Below are positions 7,603-9,574 of a DNA stretch of 9,574 nt, piece by piece. Source of the DNA: Pseudomonadota bacterium (GTDB taxonomy: Bacteria > Pseudomonadota > Alphaproteobacteria > UBA8366 > GCA-2717185); assembly GCA_027619655.1 (NCBI GenBank), contig JAQCHR010000100.1:1-9574 (forward strand), read 5' to 3'. The stretch's first letter is position 1; each line of letters begins with the position of its first letter. Both the position numbers and the translations under genes were made by a program. The notes under the pieces were generated by a model that made no database searches, was not told where the DNA came from, and saw only the letters and a list, made by a program, of their open reading frames with translations.

Positions 7603-7733
7603 CAATCAGTCACGCGTATCTGGCACTTACTTGGCAGGGACAGACTATCTCGGCCAGCGGGCAGAAGCTCAATCGTTTTGACCTGACATGGCCGAAGGTC
7701 TAAGTCTTTGACGATGTTTGACAGGTCTGCCGC
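7603..7733. promoter_or_regulatory. Divergent intergenic region between the CoA ligase and MFS genes
   Basis: About 130 bases that must carry promoters for both directions. A minus-strand candidate is -35 TTGAGC (complement of 7667-7672) and -10 GATAGT (complement of 7644-7649), each matching 4 of 6 consensus bases with a 17-base spacer, giving a leader of about 35 bases to the ligase ATG. A plus-strand TTGACC at 7678-7683 has no convincing -10 partner. GACCT (7680-7684) and AGGTC (7696-7700) form a 5-bp inverted repeat with an 11-base gap, a possible operator, but short enough to be chance. Confidence 0.35.
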
Positions 7734-7737
7734 ATGA
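7714..7737 (+). CDS. Possible short leader ORF overlapping the MFS start
   Basis: ATG at 7714 opens a seven-residue frame, MFDRSAA, whose TGA stop overlaps the MFS start as ATGA (7734-7737). This geometry is typical of translational coupling. The only ribosome-binding-like sequence, GAAGG at 7694-7698, is about 15 bases away, longer than optimal. It may be a chance frame; conservation is unknown. Confidence 0.15.
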   Translation: MFDRSAA

Positions 7738-9014
7738 GTCTCGCTCCGGTCGCCGCGTTATTGCTCAGTGTCTTTATCCTGCTGGTCGGCAATGGACTGC
7801 AGGGCACGGTTCTGCCGATCCGCGCCAATATCGAAGGATTTTCCGCGCTCGGGATCGGCGGCATCGGCGCGGCATATTATCTCGGATTCACAATCGGGTG
7901 TATTGCCGGACCGGTCGCGATCAAGCGCGTCGGCCATATCCGCGCCTTCGCCGCGCTGGCAGCCATCGCCGCAGCATCGTCCATGCTCCACGCCCTGATG
8001 GTTTCACCCTTCCCCTGGTATGTTTTCCGCTGCCTGACCGGCGTCTGCTTCGCAGGCCTGTACATGATAATCGAGAGTTGGCTGAACGAACGCAGCACCA
8101 ACGAAACCCGGGGCCGGGTGCTGTCGATCTACCAAATTGTGAACCTGACGGCGATCACCGGCGGACAGTTCCTGCTGAATGCCGCTGATCCTGCGGGATT
8201 TGAACTCTTTGCGATCGTTACCGTGCTGATCGCCCTCGGCCTTGTGCCTGTGGCGCTGACAACCGCGACGGCGCCGCGACCCATCCAGCAGACCCGGCTG
8301 CGGATTGGCTGGCTGTACGGCATTTCCCCCGTCGCCGTGCTGGGGTGTATCGCGGTCGGCCTGGCAAATGGCGCATTCTGGGGGCTCGCGCCAGTCCATG
8401 CCCGGCTGAATGGCCTGCCGGTATCGGAAATCGCGGTCTTCATGGCGGTGACCATCATCGGCGGCGCAATATTGCAGTTCCCGCTGGGGCGGCTTTCCGA
8501 TCATTATGATCGACGCTACGTCCTGATCGCCGCCTGCCTGCTATGCGCCTTGGCCGGGCTCGGGCTGGCGATGCTCGGCGATGGCTCACACAGCCTGATG
8601 CTGGCCATGGCATTTCTGTTTGGCGGATTCGCCTTCCCGATCTATGCGCTGAGCATCGCCCATGCCAACGACCTGGTCGAGCCGGGGGACAGGGTCAATG
8701 TCAGCAGCGGGCTCCTGCTGGTTTTCGGCCTGTCCGCGGTAGTGGGGCCGGTCATCGCGTCGGCAGTCATGGAAATGACGTCCTACCAGTCCCTGTTCAT
8801 CTTCACGGCGGTGGTTCACGTCATTACGGCGGCGTTTGCCTATTACCGGACCACGCGCCGCAAGGCCCTTGCCGCATCAGAGCGCGATGGTTTCGTCATG
8901 GCGAATGTTTCCTCACCCGCCGTATTCGGTATCGATCCGCGGATGCCGGAGCCGCCATCCGGCAGGCCCGCCGAACCGGAAACAGACGGCGACGCGGAGC
9001 AGGATCGCCCGTAA
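7734..9014 (+). CDS. MFS transporter, YcaD-like
   Basis: 426 residues with about 12 hydrophobic membrane segments between residues 5 and 371. Family cues are LLVGNGLQGTVLPIRANIEGFS at the N-terminus, the loop motif GPVAIKRVGHIRAF (59-72), RCLTGVCFAGLYMIIESWLNER (99-120), TRGRVLSIYQIVN (125-137) and the second-half motif GRLSDHYDRRYV (252-263). The last 55 or so residues are hydrophilic and rich in Pro, Glu and Asp, with FVMANVSSPAVFGIDPR, a kind of cytoplasmic tail I associate with proteobacterial YcaD-like proteins. It should be an inner-membrane secondary transporter; substrate and direction are not known. The start is ATG at 7734, the only start downstream of an in-frame TGA at 7719, with a weak CAGG 8 bases upstream. 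It is divergent from the CoA ligase, which could mean shared regulation, and convergent with the methyltransferase 21 bases past its stop. Confidence 0.92.
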   Translation: MSLAPVAALLLSVFILLVGNGLQGTVLPIRANIEGFSALGIGGIGAAYYLGFTIGCIAGPVAIKRVGHIRAFAALAAIAAASSMLHALMVSPFPWYVFRCLTGVCFAGLYMIIESWLNERSTNETRGRVLSIYQIVNLTAITGGQFLLNAADPAGFELFAIVTVLIALGLVPVALTTATAPRPIQQTRLRIGWLYGISPVAVLGCIAVGLANGAFWGLAPVHARLNGLPVSEIAVFMAVTIIGGAILQFPLGRLSDHYDRRYVLIAACLLCALAGLGLAMLGDGSHSLMLAMAFLFGGFAFPIYALSIAHANDLVEPGDRVNVSSGLLLVFGLSAVVGPVIASAVMEMTSYQSLFIFTAVVHVITAAFAYYRTTRRKALAASERDGFVMANVSSPAVFGIDPRMPEPPSGRPAEPETDGDAEQDRP

Positions 9015-9015
9015 C

Positions 9016-9044
9016 GCCGCCGGTGCTCCCTGGCGTCAGGCGGC
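9016..9044. terminator. Weak candidate bidirectional hairpin between convergent genes
   Basis: GCCGCC (9016-9021) and GGCGGC (9039-9044) are exact inverted copies around a 17-base loop that spans the gap between the MFS stop and the methyltransferase stop. No T-run follows on either strand, and the right arm lies in methyltransferase codons. At best this is a Rho-assisted or 3'-end-stabilising hairpin; GC-rich chance is plausible. Confidence 0.2.
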
Positions 9045-9574
9045 ACAAGCCTCGCGGATAGCATAGACGTGTCGGTGATCCGTACCACAACACCCGCCAA
9101 GGACATTGGCGTGCGGCAGGAATTCCAACAGGCTGCGGTATTGCCGCCCCAGTTCATGCGGATTGCCGTCATCCAGTTCTTCCGCGTTGTCCAATTCCGA
9201 ATGGCTCATCGTCGAGGCATTGGCGCGGATACCGCGAATGCGCTGCAGCCAATCCCCGTCGCCGCTCAATGTGCCGGCGAAATGGCTCGGATGGGCGCAA
9301 TTGATCATGTAATAGGCAGGTCCGTCTTCCGTCGCCCTATCGACCGTCCGGATCGCGTCCTTCAGCGCCTGACCGTCGGGAAGCCGTCCATCGGTTTCAA
9401 GCGTGAAGGATATGACCACCGGCATATTTTCGGCCATGGCCGCCCGGGTCAGGCCGATCGCCTCGTCGGCATAGGTCAGGGTGAAGGCGGTGATCAGGTC
9501 GGCGCCGGCGTCCCGGAACGTCCTGATCTGGACCCGATGATATTCTTCCGCAGATTGCGGATCCATCACCTCCG
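9036..9574 (-). CDS. Homocysteine S-methyltransferase family protein, N-terminus cut by window edge
   Basis: About 179 residues of the C-terminal part are visible; the family is usually near 300-320, so the start lies beyond the right edge. These cytoplasmic zinc enzymes move a methyl group, often from S-methylmethionine or S-adenosylmethionine, to homocysteine to make methionine. Visible landmarks are FRDAGADLITAFTLTYADEAIGL (barrel strand and helix), PVVISFTLETDGRLPDG, then the zinc ligands: a Cys in YYMINCAHPSHF (codon at 9297-9299) and the Cys pair in VLGGCCGTDHRHV near the C-terminus. All three ligands are intact, so the enzyme should be active. GTG at 9569 and ATG at 9566 lie in frame, but homology continues upstream, so they are not the true start. 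It is convergent with the MFS gene. The exact methyl donor cannot be told from this part. Confidence 0.92.
   Translation of the reverse strand, partial: EVMDPQSAEEYHRVQIRTFRDAGADLITAFTLTYADEAIGLTRAAMAENMPVVISFTLETDGRLPDGQALKDAIRTVDRATEDGPAYYMINCAHPSHFAGTLSGDGDWLQRIRGIRANASTMSHSELDNAEELDDGNPHELGRQYRSLLEFLPHANVLGGCCGTDHRHVYAIREACAA

Noticed and set aside
9564..9574. GGAGGTG followed by ATG near the right edge as a start for the methyltransferase
   Set aside because: The GGAGG-like sequence directly abuts the ATG, too close for a functional ribosome site, and starting here would remove the N-terminal part of the barrel. The frame stays open to the window edge, so it is read as partial.
1..9574. 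Mobile element, phage, CRISPR or defence system
   Set aside because: No transposase, integrase, terminal inverted repeats, regularly spaced repeats or defence-type domains are visible. The genes are metabolic, transport and signalling families.

Overview
The window reads as a piece of chromosome from a GC-rich alphaproteobacterium, possibly a Rhodospirillales-like or uncultured lineage. That placement is inferred from GC-rich codon use, a cytoplasmic multi-PAS hybrid histidine kinase of a type common in this class, and an alpha-E / ATP-grasp gene pair. I see no rRNA, tRNA, CRISPR array, insertion sequence, integrase or attachment site. Coding density is high, and no stretch over 300 bases lacks a gene.

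Layout. (i) 1-2072, minus strand: a circularly permuted ATP-grasp protein, followed by an overlapping alpha-E domain protein that runs off the left edge. This pair belongs to a widespread conserved cluster with no settled biochemistry, predicted to build or ligate a peptide-like product. (ii) 2073-2237: an AT-rich divergent intergenic region with a 10-bp direct repeat abutting the kinase start. (iii) 2238-4946, plus strand: an orphan hybrid histidine kinase with four PAS modules, HisKA, HATPase and a C-terminal receiver. (iv) 4924-7602, minus strand: a two-gene operon of an acyl-CoA synthetase and, 9 bases later, a zinc-less MDR/quinone-oxidoreductase-like reductase; its 3' end overlaps the kinase gene tail to tail by 23 bp. 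(v) 7603-7733: a second divergent intergenic region with a candidate minus-strand promoter. (vi) 7734-9014, plus strand: a YcaD-like MFS transporter. (vii) 9036-9574, minus strand: the C-terminal part of a homocysteine S-methyltransferase family protein that runs off the right edge.

How the genes may work together. The ATP-grasp/alpha-E pair is almost certainly co-translated. The CoA ligase and reductase look translationally coupled and may activate an organic acid and then reduce it or a derivative. The divergent MFS transporter could move a related compound, but only adjacency supports that. The kinase has no HPt protein or response-regulator partner here, so its output lies elsewhere.

No clear new multi-gene system is visible. 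The items most worth a second look are the poorly understood alpha-E/ATP-grasp module, the repeat at the kinase start, the active-site loop variants in the CoA ligase and reductase, and a possible seven-residue leader ORF at the MFS start.
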